A stretch of DNA of 64,000 nucleotides from Oscillospiraceae bacterium (GTDB taxonomy: Bacteria > Bacillota > Clostridia > Oscillospirales > Acutalibacteraceae): the NCBI GenBank assembly GCA_015066345.1, contig SVOQ01000009.1, positions 24,748-88,747 of the forward strand, given 5' to 3'. The position numbers and the translations under genes are program-made. The notes below the pieces were generated by a model. It ran no database searches. It was not told the origin of the DNA and saw nothing but the letters and a program-made list of their open reading frames with translations. Shown here piece by piece: positions 9,660 to 19,857 of the stretch (position 1 is the first letter of the stretch; the number at the start of each line of letters is the position of its first letter).

Positions 9660-12356
9660 TTACATATCAGCAACTATAATTGCTTTAAGTTTATTTCCCG
9701 AATACAGTAACGTCATTTCGTCACCCGTATCTTCGGCAATATATGTATAAACGGTCAAATCCTGGTTTTCTACTCCGCCCAAATCCAAACCGAATTCCCT
9801 GAGTATTCCACGCACTTCTTCGCTTATATCAAGTTTGATTGTCGTTGAATAATCGGGAGCAGAATAAATTTTCTCTGCGTCTTCGGGAGTTGTGCCTGTC
9901 TTTAAACCTCCCGCATTACAAACTCCTTCACCTGTTACAATAGTCATAACAACCGTATTATTTTCATCAAGGAAATATAACGAGCCACTGGAGTAATATT
10001 TCACCGAACCATACATATCATCATAAAGGTCTATGTCTGCCTGTGACAGAATTGAGTTCAATTCATATTTAAATGTATCGACCACCGCATTACCTACGCC
10101 ATCTTTAAAATCCGAAAGCACGCTATCGATATCGTGTTCTTTCTCAAAGGCTTTATATATTACGTCCATTTCTTCGGCAGTATAACTATTACCTACAAAA
10201 ATATCACCAAAGCCACACTGAGAATGGTCAAAGGGTATGGGGTCGGGATATTGGTACCACACTTTATCAAATAAAACGTGTTCAAAACCAAAGGATGCCA
10301 GAGTCATCTCAATGGGCATTTTAAGTTTTGCACCAAGATAAATTTTTAAGGTCGAGTTGGATTTAGCCATTACACTTTCGGAATAATCGAACATAAAACT
10401 GTTATCGGCATCGGATAAATCAACTATTTGTTTTTTACCGCTTCCGCTGAATACCACCTCTACTTCTGCAAGGTTATTTGCAATTTTTATAGGCACCATA
10501 CCCAATATACACAAACCTACGTCAACACCCGTTGATGCATTTAATTTAAGTTGACCCTTAAATTCTATGGTTGTATTGGGTTTACTATCCTGCCATTCTT
10601 GGGTATATTCACCCGTATAAAGAGCGGGAGAAGGATAATCGTACGATTTTGCGTCACCCGAAAAACCCGTTTCGGAATTAAATTCTGCACGATAAAAGCC
10701 CGAATTACTTAATGAACATTCCGCAGTAAGTTCACCGCTTGCACTCACAAAAAATTGAATAACAACGCCTGCGGATAAATATCCTATTTTATTATCGGCA
10801 TTAACAAGACCCGGAAGTTTTACATTATATCCTATTACATAAGAGCCTAAAACTAATTTACCTTTTTCATTATCCGTTACATCCTGAATCTGCAATACCT
10901 TTTCAATTTTACTCGGTATATCATTTGCTTCGGAAGCCTTGGGTAAATCATCAAGACCTACACTGATTTTATCAGTGTATTTTATTTGGGATTTTACATT
11001 AGCCATAAATCCCACATCAAAATTTTCAACAATCTGATTACCATCTTCGTCTTCGTGCCACTCAATATCCATCTTTGTAGCCATATCTTCAAGGTCAATT
11101 GTACCGGAAATTGCTTTTGACTTAACGCCATTCACTTCTTTTTCAATTGAAAGTTTTAGTTTAAGACTATCACAAAACATTGAGTAACCGGGTAACACAC
11201 TCTGTTGAGTGGGATTAATATATGAAAACTCGGGTTCGATTGTATAATCACCTATTTTAACTTCAGAGTCATACTCCACATAATTGGACAAAGGAATATT
11301 GGGTGCACCGACACTGAGAGTTTGGAAATTGCTTTTTACAATGGGATTATGGGTAACAACGCTTACACCTGACGCGGGAGTAAACTCCGCATTGTCCGCA
11401 ATATCACCCTCTAATTTAAAACTGAAGTCACTGAAAACATTTTCCATTGAAGGCACTTTAAAGGTTATTGAATTTGTAGTGGTAGAAACAAGCTCACCAC
11501 AAAAACCCATTTCAAAACAAGTTGCCTCTGCATCCTTTATTGAAGGCACACAGAATATTTCACCTTGGTTTAAAGAGGTTAACTCCGAGGGTAAAGTACT
11601 ACCATACGTTATGGTATATTCTTCACCTTTAATAGTAACTTCCTGAAAATCTTCCTGTACTTTTTCGGTATCGGATATTATTTTTACGTTATCCTTAAAC
11701 GTAACATCCGCAACTGCACCCGTATCAACAGCGGAATTGCTTGTAGCAACATAATCTCGACCGTCATCACTTAACACCAACGCTACTACGCCTATAATAC
11801 CCGAAACAATGGCAACCACCAACAACAGAGCTATGGCAACTATTACACCTTTTTTATTGCTCTTACCCTCTTTGGCTTTCTGACTTTTTTTCTCTGTTTT
11901 TGCCGCTTTCTTTGCCTTTTTAATCTCCTCTTTTTTATTAGGTGCTACCGAATTTGATACGGGACGTGCACCCTGAAGAGGCTTTTGCGTGGGTTGTTGG
12001 GGTCGTTGAGGCGGTTGATTATACTGACCCATAGGTTGTACAGGTCTTTGAGGTGGTTGGTTATAATACACACCCGGTTGTTGGGGTCTCTGGGGTGGTT
12101 GATTATAATACCCGCCCGGTTGCTGAGGTCTTTGGGGTTGATTGTAATACCCGCCCGGTTGTTGAGGTCTCTGAGGTGGTTGATTATAATACACACCCTG
12201 TTGTTGGGGTCTCTGGGGTGGTTGATTGTAATACCCGCCCGGTTGTTGAGGTCTTTGTTGGGGTTGATTGTAATACCCGCCCGGTTGTTGAGGTCTCTGG
12301 GGTGGTTGATTATACTGTTCGCCGTGTTGACCCGATGTATTATTTCGGTTGTCCAT
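9660..12356 (-). CDS. Membrane-anchored protein with N-terminal Pro/Gln/Tyr-rich tandem repeats
   Basis: Start at 12356 with AGGGAGGG upstream; repeats GGYYNQPPQRPQQP, Lys-rich segment, one TM helix, large extracytoplasmic region. Confidence 0.85.
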   Translation of the reverse strand: MDNRNNTSGQHGEQYNQPPQRPQQPGGYYNQPQQRPQQPGGYYNQPPQRPQQQGVYYNQPPQRPQQPGGYYNQPQRPQQPGGYYNQPPQRPQQPGVYYNQPPQRPVQPMGQYNQPPQRPQQPTQKPLQGARPVSNSVAPNKKEEIKKAKKAAKTEKKSQKAKEGKSNKKGVIVAIALLLVVAIVSGIIGVVALVLSDDGRDYVATSNSAVDTGAVADVTFKDNVKIISDTEKVQEDFQEVTIKGEEYTITYGSTLPSELTSLNQGEIFCVPSIKDAEATCFEMGFCGELVSTTTNSITFKVPSMENVFSDFSFKLEGDIADNAEFTPASGVSVVTHNPIVKSNFQTLSVGAPNIPLSNYVEYDSEVKIGDYTIEPEFSYINPTQQSVLPGYSMFCDSLKLKLSIEKEVNGVKSKAISGTIDLEDMATKMDIEWHEDEDGNQIVENFDVGFMANVKSQIKYTDKISVGLDDLPKASEANDIPSKIEKVLQIQDVTDNEKGKLVLGSYVIGYNVKLPGLVNADNKIGYLSAGVVIQFFVSASGELTAECSLSNSGFYRAEFNSETGFSGDAKSYDYPSPALYTGEYTQEWQDSKPNTTIEFKGQLKLNASTGVDVGLCILGMVPIKIANNLAEVEVVFSGSGKKQIVDLSDADNSFMFDYSESVMAKSNSTLKIYLGAKLKMPIEMTLASFGFEHVLFDKVWYQYPDPIPFDHSQCGFGDIFVGNSYTAEEMDVIYKAFEKEHDIDSVLSDFKDGVGNAVVDTFKYELNSILSQADIDLYDDMYGSVKYYSSGSLYFLDENNTVVMTIVTGEGVCNAGGLKTGTTPEDAEKIYSAPDYSTTIKLDISEEVRGILREFGLDLGGVENQDLTVYTYIAEDTGDEMTLLYSGNKLKAIIVADM
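11985..12330 (-). repeat. Imperfect tandem repeats encoding (G/V)YYNQPPQRPQQPG
   Basis: Repeated ggttgttggggtctctggggtggttgattataataccc units in DNA. Confidence 0.85.
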
Positions 12357-12518
12357 TGAACACCCTCCCTTGTTTTTCCGCATAAACTTTATTTTATTAT
12401 AGTGTTTTTTGTCAATTTTTGTCAATAACTCCTTATAATACAATCATTTGAATTCGCATAAAAAAACACATCGCAATTGAGATAACCGAAATTGTCTCAA
12501 TTGCGATGTAAATTTTAT

Positions 12519-14459
12519 TTAGTTGATAGTCTTTTCGTCTACTTCTTTCTGAGCCATTTCTACAAATGTGTCAACGCTCATTGTTCCCATATCGCCGGCT
12601 TTTCTTGCACGTACTGCAACTTCACCGTTTTCGATTTCCTTGTCACCAAGAACAAGCATATAGGGAATCTTCTGAAGCTGTGCCTCACGGATTTTATAAC
12701 CTGTTTTTTCGGATCTGTCGTCAACAGTTACACGGAAGCCCTTTGCCTCAAGTTTATTCTTAAGTTCATAACAAGCATCATGATGTCTTTCGGAAATGGG
12801 AAGAATACGGAACTGCTCAGGAGCAAGCCACAAGGGGAACGCACCTGCGTATTTTTCAATAAGAAGAGCAAGTGTTCTTTCGTAGCATCCGATAGAAGTT
12901 CTGTGGATAATATAGGGATTCTTCTTAGTACCGTCACGGTCCACATATTCCATACCGAATTTTTCAGCGAGCATCTGGTCAATCTGGATTGTAATAAGAG
13001 TATCCTCTTTACCGTATACGTTCTTAATCTGGATATCAAGCTTCGGACCATAGAATGCTGCTTCACCAATGCCAACTTTATAAGTAAGACCGATATCGTC
13101 AAGGATTTCTTTCATTACGCCCTGAGCTTCATCCCACTGTTCCTTTGTACCGATATATTTTTCAGTATCTTCGGGATCCCACTGTGAGAAACGATATGAA
13201 ACGTCCTCATAAAGACCAAGAGTTTTAAGCATAAATATGCAAAGATCAAGACAACGTTTGAACTCGTCCGCAAGTTGCTCGGGAAGACACATAAGGTGAC
13301 CTTCTGAAATTGTAAACTGACGAACACGGATAAGACCGTGCATTTCGCCTGAAGATTCGTTTCTGAAAAGGGTTGATGTTTCAGCCAATCTCATAGGTAA
13401 ATCACGATATGAACGGGCTCTGTTAAGGTATGCCTGATACTGGAAGGGACAAGTCATAGGACGAAGTGCAAATACTTCATCATCCTTTTCTTCATCACCT
13501 AAAACAAACATACCGTCTTTGTAATGGTCCCAGTGACCGGAAATTTTATAAAGGTCGCTCTTTGCCATAAGGGGAGTTTTTGTACGTACCCAACCCCTCT
13601 TTGCTTCTTCGTCTTCAACGAAACGCTGAAGTGTCTGAACAATAAATGTACCCTTGGGAAGAAGTATGGGAAGTCCCTGACCGATGCTGTCAACGGTTGT
13701 GAAGATTTCAAGTTCTCTGCCGAGTTTGTTGTGGTCACGTTTTTTCGCCTCTTCAACTCTCTGAAGATGTTCTTCAAGCTCTGCATTTTTGGGGAATGCA
13801 GTACCATAAATACGTTGAAGCATTTTGTTGTTCTGGTCACCACGCCAGTAAGCACCTGTACAAGCAGTAAGTTTAAATGCTTTTACTCTACCTGTTGAGG
13901 GAATGTGAGGACCTGCACAAACATCTGTAAATTCGCCCTGTTTGTAGAAACTGATGGGTTCATTTTTACCTGCGTGTTCTTCAATAAGTTCAACTTTATA
14001 AATTTCGCCCTTGGCCTTCATTTCTTCAATAGCCGCCTGAGGCTCCATCCGGAATCTTTCAAGAACAAGGTCTTCTTTTACGATTTTTTTCATTTCCGCT
14101 TCAATTTTTGTAAGAAGCTCGGGTGTAAAAGAAGTTTCACAGTCAATATCATAATAGAAACCGTTATCAATAGCGGGACCTATTGCAAGTTTAGCGTTGG
14201 GATAAAGGCGTTTTACTGCCTGAGCAAGGATATGGGACGCTGTGTGCCAGAATGCGTGTTTACCCTCATCACTATCAAATGTGAGAAATTCAAGTTCGCA
14301 GTCCTCGCTAATGGGAGTACGTATATCTGCACTCTCGCCGTTTATAAGACAAGCACAGAGATTTCTGAAAAGACCCATACTGATATCTTTGCAAACATCA
14401 ATGGGAGTAACACCGTTATCATACTCTCTGACATCGTCACGAAGTTTAATCTTTACCAT
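12519..14459 (-). CDS. thrS: Threonyl-tRNA synthetase
   Basis: 646 aa; TGS domain, HTASHILAQAVKRLYP, class II motifs (TSTLFRNE, RVRQFTISEGH). Confidence 0.97.
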   Translation of the reverse strand: MVKIKLRDDVREYDNGVTPIDVCKDISMGLFRNLCACLINGESADIRTPISEDCELEFLTFDSDEGKHAFWHTASHILAQAVKRLYPNAKLAIGPAIDNGFYYDIDCETSFTPELLTKIEAEMKKIVKEDLVLERFRMEPQAAIEEMKAKGEIYKVELIEEHAGKNEPISFYKQGEFTDVCAGPHIPSTGRVKAFKLTACTGAYWRGDQNNKMLQRIYGTAFPKNAELEEHLQRVEEAKKRDHNKLGRELEIFTTVDSIGQGLPILLPKGTFIVQTLQRFVEDEEAKRGWVRTKTPLMAKSDLYKISGHWDHYKDGMFVLGDEEKDDEVFALRPMTCPFQYQAYLNRARSYRDLPMRLAETSTLFRNESSGEMHGLIRVRQFTISEGHLMCLPEQLADEFKRCLDLCIFMLKTLGLYEDVSYRFSQWDPEDTEKYIGTKEQWDEAQGVMKEILDDIGLTYKVGIGEAAFYGPKLDIQIKNVYGKEDTLITIQIDQMLAEKFGMEYVDRDGTKKNPYIIHRTSIGCYERTLALLIEKYAGAFPLWLAPEQFRILPISERHHDACYELKNKLEAKGFRVTVDDRSEKTGYKIREAQLQKIPYMLVLGDKEIENGEVAVRARKAGDMGTMSVDTFVEMAQKEVDEKTIN

Positions 14460-14494
14460 TTATATCATCCTTTCGTAAAGTATATTTTACTTAA

Positions 14495-14840
14495 ATTTAA
14501 TAAAAAACAGACCTTATCCTATTTGTAAAACAAATGGGATGAAGTCTGATAACTCCACGGTTCCACCCAAATTATACTACGCAAACCTCCCTTGCGAAGG
14601 GAGGGGGACCATCTTTACGATGGTGGAGGGTTCTAGCACCATAGGTGCGTAAAATAAAATCCTTTACCCTGCAGTATCACTCGAGATGCCTTAACGCGGC
14701 TTATACGGCAACACTTATCTTTCGCTTCGTGTCGCACTCGGGAGTGGTCTTGGGGAAAATCCTTTGACACCTTGCACCAACCGATGTCTCTCTGAAAAAG
14801 GTAAAATCCTTAATTTCTCCGTCATGGATTTGAACTATTT
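14495..14840 (-). promoter_or_regulatory. T-box leader of thrS with terminator/antiterminator
   Basis: Reverse strand GGGTGGAACCGTGG T-box sequence, then CAGACTTCATCCCATTTG..CAAATAGGATAAGGTCTGTTTTTT terminator, upstream of thrS. Confidence 0.88.
14582..14632. repeat. Dual-hairpin palindromic repeat inside the T-box leader
   Basis: caAACCTCCCttgcgaaGGGAGGgggaCCATCtttacGATGGtGGAGGGTT: two hairpins inside complementary ends; related to 25775-25842. Confidence 0.7.
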
Positions 14841-14879
14841 ACTTAATGATAATCCTATTTTTCCTAAATGTCAACAGGA

Positions 14880-15872
14880 TTATTCTTCAGTTGCTTCTTC
14901 AACTTTCTTTTTAGGTTGAATTTTGCCATAAAGTGAAGATGAAGCTGCATCAATTTTCTTTTCGCGGGGCTCCTTAGGTGTTTCGGGAACATAGGGAGCA
15001 CGTCTTTCACGGCTACCGCGACGGTCATTTCTGTAATTACCGCGTCTGTCGCCACCTTCGGGTGTAATAACTACACGACGTCTGTCGCCTTCACCTACTG
15101 AATGTGATGTTACACCTTCAATTTCCTGAATAGCAGTGTGAATAATTCTACGCTCATAGGGGTTCATAGGCTCAAGAGCAGAACTTCTACCGTATTTGGA
15201 AACCTTGGAAGCCTGACGTTTAGCAAGCGCTCTGAGAGTTTCCTCACGGCGTTTTCTGTAATCACCGACATTAAGAGTAACACGTTTGTTGTTATCCTCG
15301 GAACGGTTAACAAAAAGTCTTGTAAGATACTGTAAAGCATCAAGAGTTTCACCGCGTCTGCCGATAATGTTACCGTAATCTTCACTGCTTACGATTTCAA
15401 AATAAATATCTTCTTCAGTTTCTTTAGCGGTAACGGTTACATCGCTGAATCCCATACCGTTAAGAATTGATTTAAGATACTCTGTTGCGGGAGTTTCCTT
15501 AGCCTCGATACCTGAAAGGTCAACTTCGGGAGCTTTCTCTTTCTTAGGAGCATCCTTCTTTGTTTCTTTTTTAGGAGCGTCTTTTTTAACTTCCTTTTTG
15601 GGAGTTTCTTTTTTCGCCTGAGGTTTTGACTCAACCTTTTTCTTGGGAGCCTGTTCTTTTTTAACTTCTTTTACGGGTGCCTCTTTAACTCCGTCATCAT
15701 AAAATGCCTTAACCTGAGCATCTGCACCACCGAAAAGACCAAGTATTTTCTTTTTGGGGAAAGTTACGATTTCGACTTTTACATCTGCATCAATAGGTGC
15801 GTGTAAACTGTCGGTAGCCATTTTTATGGCTTCTTCAATAGTAGGCGCAACGCCTATTGCTTCTTTTATCAT
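14880..15872 (-). CDS. jag: Jag/KhpB (SpoIIIJ-associated) RNA-binding protein
   Basis: Jag-N, KH and R3H-like regions; IIGRRGETLDALQYLTRLFVNR; next to yidC. Confidence 0.93.
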   Translation of the reverse strand: MIKEAIGVAPTIEEAIKMATDSLHAPIDADVKVEIVTFPKKKILGLFGGADAQVKAFYDDGVKEAPVKEVKKEQAPKKKVESKPQAKKETPKKEVKKDAPKKETKKDAPKKEKAPEVDLSGIEAKETPATEYLKSILNGMGFSDVTVTAKETEEDIYFEIVSSEDYGNIIGRRGETLDALQYLTRLFVNRSEDNNKRVTLNVGDYRKRREETLRALAKRQASKVSKYGRSSALEPMNPYERRIIHTAIQEIEGVTSHSVGEGDRRRVVITPEGGDRRGNYRNDRRGSRERRAPYVPETPKEPREKKIDAASSSLYGKIQPKKKVEEATEE

Positions 15873-15883
15873 ATTACTACACC

Positions 15884-16849
15884 TTATTTCTTCTCAATGT
15901 CAACGCGACGCTTGGTATTATTCTCTTTAGAACGTCTGACAACTGTTTCATCAACCATCTGTTGAGCAATAACCTTTTTGGGACTGTAAAAATAAGTAAG
16001 GAATACCTGCTGAACAAATGCAAGAATATTTGAAATAATCCAATAAACACCAACACCTGCAGGGAACATAAATGTAAATACAAGTGACATAACGGGTGAC
16101 ATAAATGTCATACAACCCATTGTGGGGTTCTTTGCCATCTCGGGATTCTGCTTACGCTGTTTAAAATACATAAATATGGATGAAAGCATAGCAGTAAGGA
16201 AAGCGAGAATAGGAATTAACCAAAGAATGCTGGGATCCTTGTAGTTGGGTGACTCAAGCAAATTAAGTTCAACGTTACCGATATTAAAAATAAAGTTGTC
16301 CTTGAGTTCAACTAATCTTTCCATATCAACGGCGTCAATACCCTTGATTGTTGCCATACCATCCTCGATTTTGTTGAGGATTCCGAATTCGATACCGTTT
16401 GAATTCTTGCTCTTTGCGTCAACTGTTATTTTTAAAGCTGTTTTTAATATTTCAACTTTATCCTTACTGAACTGTAAAACGTGGGTAATAGGGTCATAAA
16501 TAACGCCGTAAACACCCATCATAACAAGCAACTGCGCAATCAAGGGAAGACAACCCATATTAGCCGCACCAAAGCCTTCACGCTGATAAAGTGCCTGAGT
16601 TTCTTCCTGAATTTTCTGCTGGTTACCTGCGTATTTCTGTTTGATTTTGTTTACTTTTGTGTTAAGACGCACCTGTTTTGCGCTATTTTTCTGTTGGCTG
16701 ACTGATGCGGGTAAAAGCACAAGCTTAACAACTAATGTTATAATTAAAATTGATAAAATATAGCTACTTGCACCTGCACCAATCTCGGTTAAAAGGCTAT
16801 ATAAACCACTAAGCGCCCAACCAAAAGGGGTTGCGAGTATTTCTCTCAT
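15884..16849 (-). CDS. yidC: YidC/SpoIIIJ membrane protein insertase
   Basis: MGCLPLIAQLLVMMGVYGVI; gene order rnpA-yidD-yidC-jag. Confidence 0.95.
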   Translation of the reverse strand: MREILATPFGWALSGLYSLLTEIGAGASSYILSILIITLVVKLVLLPASVSQQKNSAKQVRLNTKVNKIKQKYAGNQQKIQEETQALYQREGFGAANMGCLPLIAQLLVMMGVYGVIYDPITHVLQFSKDKVEILKTALKITVDAKSKNSNGIEFGILNKIEDGMATIKGIDAVDMERLVELKDNFIFNIGNVELNLLESPNYKDPSILWLIPILAFLTAMLSSIFMYFKQRKQNPEMAKNPTMGCMTFMSPVMSLVFTFMFPAGVGVYWIISNILAFVQQVFLTYFYSPKKVIAQQMVDETVVRRSKENNTKRRVDIEKK

Positions 16850-16880
16850 AGGATTTTATTCCTTTCATTATTGTAGGAGA

Positions 16881-17111
16881 TTACTTCTTTTTCTCCTTTT
16901 TTGGGGGTACGGGGTCAACGCCTCCGGGAAAAAGAATATTGCATCGCATCAGTCTTAATATTGCGTAAATCGAGCCTTTAATTACACCGTGAATCTGCAG
17001 ACATTGCAGTGCATACTCCGAACAGGTGGGGTAAAAACGGCAACGGGGACCAAAAAGGGGCGAAATACGACGTTGATAAAATCTTATGATTGCAATCAAA
17101 GCATTTTTCAT
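16881..17111 (-). CDS. yidD: Membrane protein insertion efficiency factor
   Basis: IRFYQRRISPLFGPRCRFYPTCSEYALQ. Confidence 0.96.
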   Translation of the reverse strand: MKNALIAIIRFYQRRISPLFGPRCRFYPTCSEYALQCLQIHGVIKGSIYAILRLMRCNILFPGGVDPVPPKKEKKK

Positions 17112-17461
17112 AAGTTTTCACTCTCGCTTTTAAGCATACCTTTTTCGGCAAATATTCTACGCATTATTTCAGCAAGACGAGTGCTTTTAACATACTTCGT
17201 CTTAGAACGGGCTACTATAACAATATCGTAGCAGGGCGAAACATCACCGCAAACACTTCTGAAAGCCTCTCTCAAAAGTCTTCTGGAGCGGTTACGTTCA
17301 ACCGCGTTACCGATTTTTTTACTTGTAGTTATACCAATACGGCAAATTCCCGCGTGGTTCTTTGAGTAATAAACAACCAACGCAGGATCAGTAACTGTTT
17401 TGCCCCTATTATATAACCGACGAAAATCGGAATTGCTTTTCAGCGTGACGAAGTCTGACAC
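17108..17461 (-). CDS. rnpA: Ribonuclease P protein component
   Basis: RIGITTSKKIGNAVERNRSRRLLREAFR. Confidence 0.95.
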   Translation of the reverse strand: MSDFVTLKSNSDFRRLYNRGKTVTDPALVVYYSKNHAGICRIGITTSKKIGNAVERNRSRRLLREAFRSVCGDVSPCYDIVIVARSKTKYVKSTRLAEIMRRIFAEKGMLKSESENL

Positions 17462-17501
17462 ATTATTCTCCTTCGGGTGTTAACCCGACAGTCAATAGAC
17501 C

Positions 17502-17636
17502 TTAGTATGTGAGCTGCTTTCTGCCTTTTTTACGACGACGAGCGAGCACCTTACGGCCGTTTCTGTCTGCCATTCTTTTACGGAAACCGTGTTCCATCTT
17601 TCTGTGTCTTTTTTTGGGCTGATAAGTTCTTTTCAT
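17502..17636 (-). CDS. rpmH: 50S ribosomal protein bL34 (below ORF-track cutoff)
   Basis: Reverse strand reads [44 protein letters not shown]. Confidence 0.97.
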   Translation of the reverse strand: MKRTYQPKKRHRKMEHGFRKRMADRNGRKVLARRRKKGRKQLTY

Positions 17637-17928
17637 TTTTCGTTACTCCATTCTATATATTCAGGTAGTATTTACGAGGAAGTTGTAGAAGTAGTAGTAA
17701 ATTTAAAACCTGTATTTTATAAATTCACAACAAGACAGTTGCACATTGCATTATATAAAAATTCCAACAAAAAGTCAATACCATTACTAAAACAAAAAAA
17801 CATGCTTTTTTTACGCAAATAATAAGCACATTGCACATTACTGACAAAATTTATTCGTATAATAAGCCAATATAAAAACCTTCTTAAAAGTTGTATAGTA
17901 ATTATGTAAATATGTAGGAGGTGTCCTT

Positions 17929-19344
17929 ATGAAACGTTTTTTTAAAATATTGGCTATAACTGTGGCATTCATTATGACTGTTTTACCAACTGTTTCTTTT
18001 GCCGCAACCTCTATTGAAGGCAAGGATTATGTTATGGACAGTTGTTATGAAAATGTTGATTGGGACAATTGGAAAGCATACAAAGTTCAACTTCATTGCC
18101 ACACAAATGCAAGTGACGGTTATCTTACCGTAAAAGAGGTAGTACAAAAAAGCTATGATTTAGGTTATGACGCAGTTGCCATAACTGACCACGGCACAAT
18201 TAACAAGGGTTGGAATAACGAGCCCGACCTTATCCCCATTGTACGACTTGTAAAATATGAACGCACCGAACTTGCCGACATTATTCCCCTCACTCAAGAA
18301 GAATATGACTCATATATCAACGGTACAGCACCCACAACAAATGGTACTGTTCGTGAAAACGGTATGATTGACGTACCTCAAGGTATTGAACTTAATGCGG
18401 CTACACCTGTTGCAGACTGCCATCTTACAGGTTACTATTGCGATTACGGTCAGGGTTTACTTGGTGTGTACGGTGACTACGAAACGCCCTCCAAAGGCGT
18501 TAAAGACGCAGGCGGTATCTCTATGTTATCCCACGTAGGTGAGTATGTTTATCCCGATAAGGATTCCGAAAACTATGTAGGTCAGCCTGTTGATGAGTAT
18601 TATGTAAACAAGTTCTCCAGACTTTTCCTTGATAATGCAGGTTCATCAGTGGGTATAGGAATCAACAGTGCAACCGATGCACACACCCGTTGCGACAGAA
18701 TCCTTTATGATAGTATTCTTCAAAAGACCATTCCTTACGGTGTTGTTCCCTGGGGTTTCACATTCTCCGACTCCCACGACGAACAATCGCTCAATAACGC
18801 ATACACAATGCACTATATGCCCGACATTTCCAACAATGATTTAAGATACAGTATGGAAACCGGTACATTTTTTGCGGTTTCACATTTCTCAAATGGTGTT
18901 GAACTTAACGGTATGAGAGAAATGCCCGAATACATCGAAGAGGAAGTAGACGCATATTCCAACGAAACTCCCCTTGTAACAAAAATCGAAATTGACGAAG
19001 AACACGATACAATCAGTATTGAAGGCGAAAATTTCGATACAATAACATGGGTTTCAGACGGTCAGGTACTTAAGCGTAGCGGTATAGAGGACGCAACCAT
19101 AGACCTTGACGATTTCAAGAATGTTGGTTGTTACATTCGTTTTTATATTACCGGTGAACACGGTATATGCTATTCACAACCAATTGTTATTCACGAAAAT
19201 AATGTTATTCTCGAAAGCCCGGAAGTTCCTCACACAAGAGACATTTCAACATTCCTTCGTACTCTTGTAACATTCCTTGATATTCTTTTCTTCCAGAATA
19301 GCGAATTCATTGATATCTTCAAAGAAGTAGCTCTCGGCTATTAA
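17929..19344 (+). CDS. Secreted PHP-domain phosphoesterase-like protein
   Basis: Signal peptide, VQLHCHTNASDGYLTVKEVVQKSYDLGYDAVAITDHGT. Confidence 0.88.
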   Translation: MKRFFKILAITVAFIMTVLPTVSFAATSIEGKDYVMDSCYENVDWDNWKAYKVQLHCHTNASDGYLTVKEVVQKSYDLGYDAVAITDHGTINKGWNNEPDLIPIVRLVKYERTELADIIPLTQEEYDSYINGTAPTTNGTVRENGMIDVPQGIELNAATPVADCHLTGYYCDYGQGLLGVYGDYETPSKGVKDAGGISMLSHVGEYVYPDKDSENYVGQPVDEYYVNKFSRLFLDNAGSSVGIGINSATDAHTRCDRILYDSILQKTIPYGVVPWGFTFSDSHDEQSLNNAYTMHYMPDISNNDLRYSMETGTFFAVSHFSNGVELNGMREMPEYIEEEVDAYSNETPLVTKIEIDEEHDTISIEGENFDTITWVSDGQVLKRSGIEDATIDLDDFKNVGCYIRFYITGEHGICYSQPIVIHENNVILESPEVPHTRDISTFLRTLVTFLDILFFQNSEFIDIFKEVALGY

Positions 19345-19359
19345 TTTCTGAATAAACCT

Positions 19360-19388
19360 AAGGCGATGCCATAGTGCATCGCCTTTTT
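19360..19388 (+). terminator. Rho-independent terminator after the PHP gene
   Basis: aaggcgatgc-catagt-gcatcgcctttttt. Confidence 0.85.
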
Positions 19389-19396
19389 TCGTTTTT

Positions 19397-19804
19397 AAAA
19401 AAGAGTGCCGAAAACTCGACACTCTGAATGTTTGTAAGATTTTTTCGAGATGTATGCAGATTTCTGATTTTATGAACCCGAAGCGTATCAAGATACGTGA
19501 GATAAATAAAAAAACAGAGACCTGTCTCCAAGTCTCTGTATCGTATTTTTTGTTTGTAGTGTGCAGATTTTTTGCTTTAGGTGACCCGAAGCGTATCAAG
19601 AAAAAAGAGTGCCGAAAACTCGACACTCTAAATGTTTGTAAGATTTTTTCGAGATGTATGCAGATTTCTGATTTTATGAACCCGAAGCGTATCAAGATAC
19701 GTGAGATAAATAAAAAAACAGAGACCTGTCTCCAAGTCTCTGTATCGTATTTTTTGTTTGTAGTGTGCAGATTTTTTGCTTTAGGTGACCCGAAGCGTAT
19801 CAAG
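19397..19804 (-). repeat. Two tandem copies of a 204-bp unit with terminator hairpins
   Basis: Unit starting aagagtgccgaaaactcgacactc at 19401 recurs at 19605 with near identity; contains GAGTG..CACTC and CAGAGAC..GTCTCTG hairpins. Confidence 0.93.
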
Positions 19805-19857
19805 ATACGCGAGTTGGGTCGCATAAAGCGAAAAAGATGTGCGCTACGGACAAAAAA

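Noticed and set aside
11985-12330. CRISPR-like array
   Set aside because: Repeats are coding (YYNQPPQRPQQP) with no unique spacers; no cas genes in the window.
17637-17928. Possible oriC next to rpmH-rnpA
   Set aside because: No dnaA gene and no clear TTATCCACA-type DnaA box cluster seen; the upstream neighbour is a PHP-domain gene.
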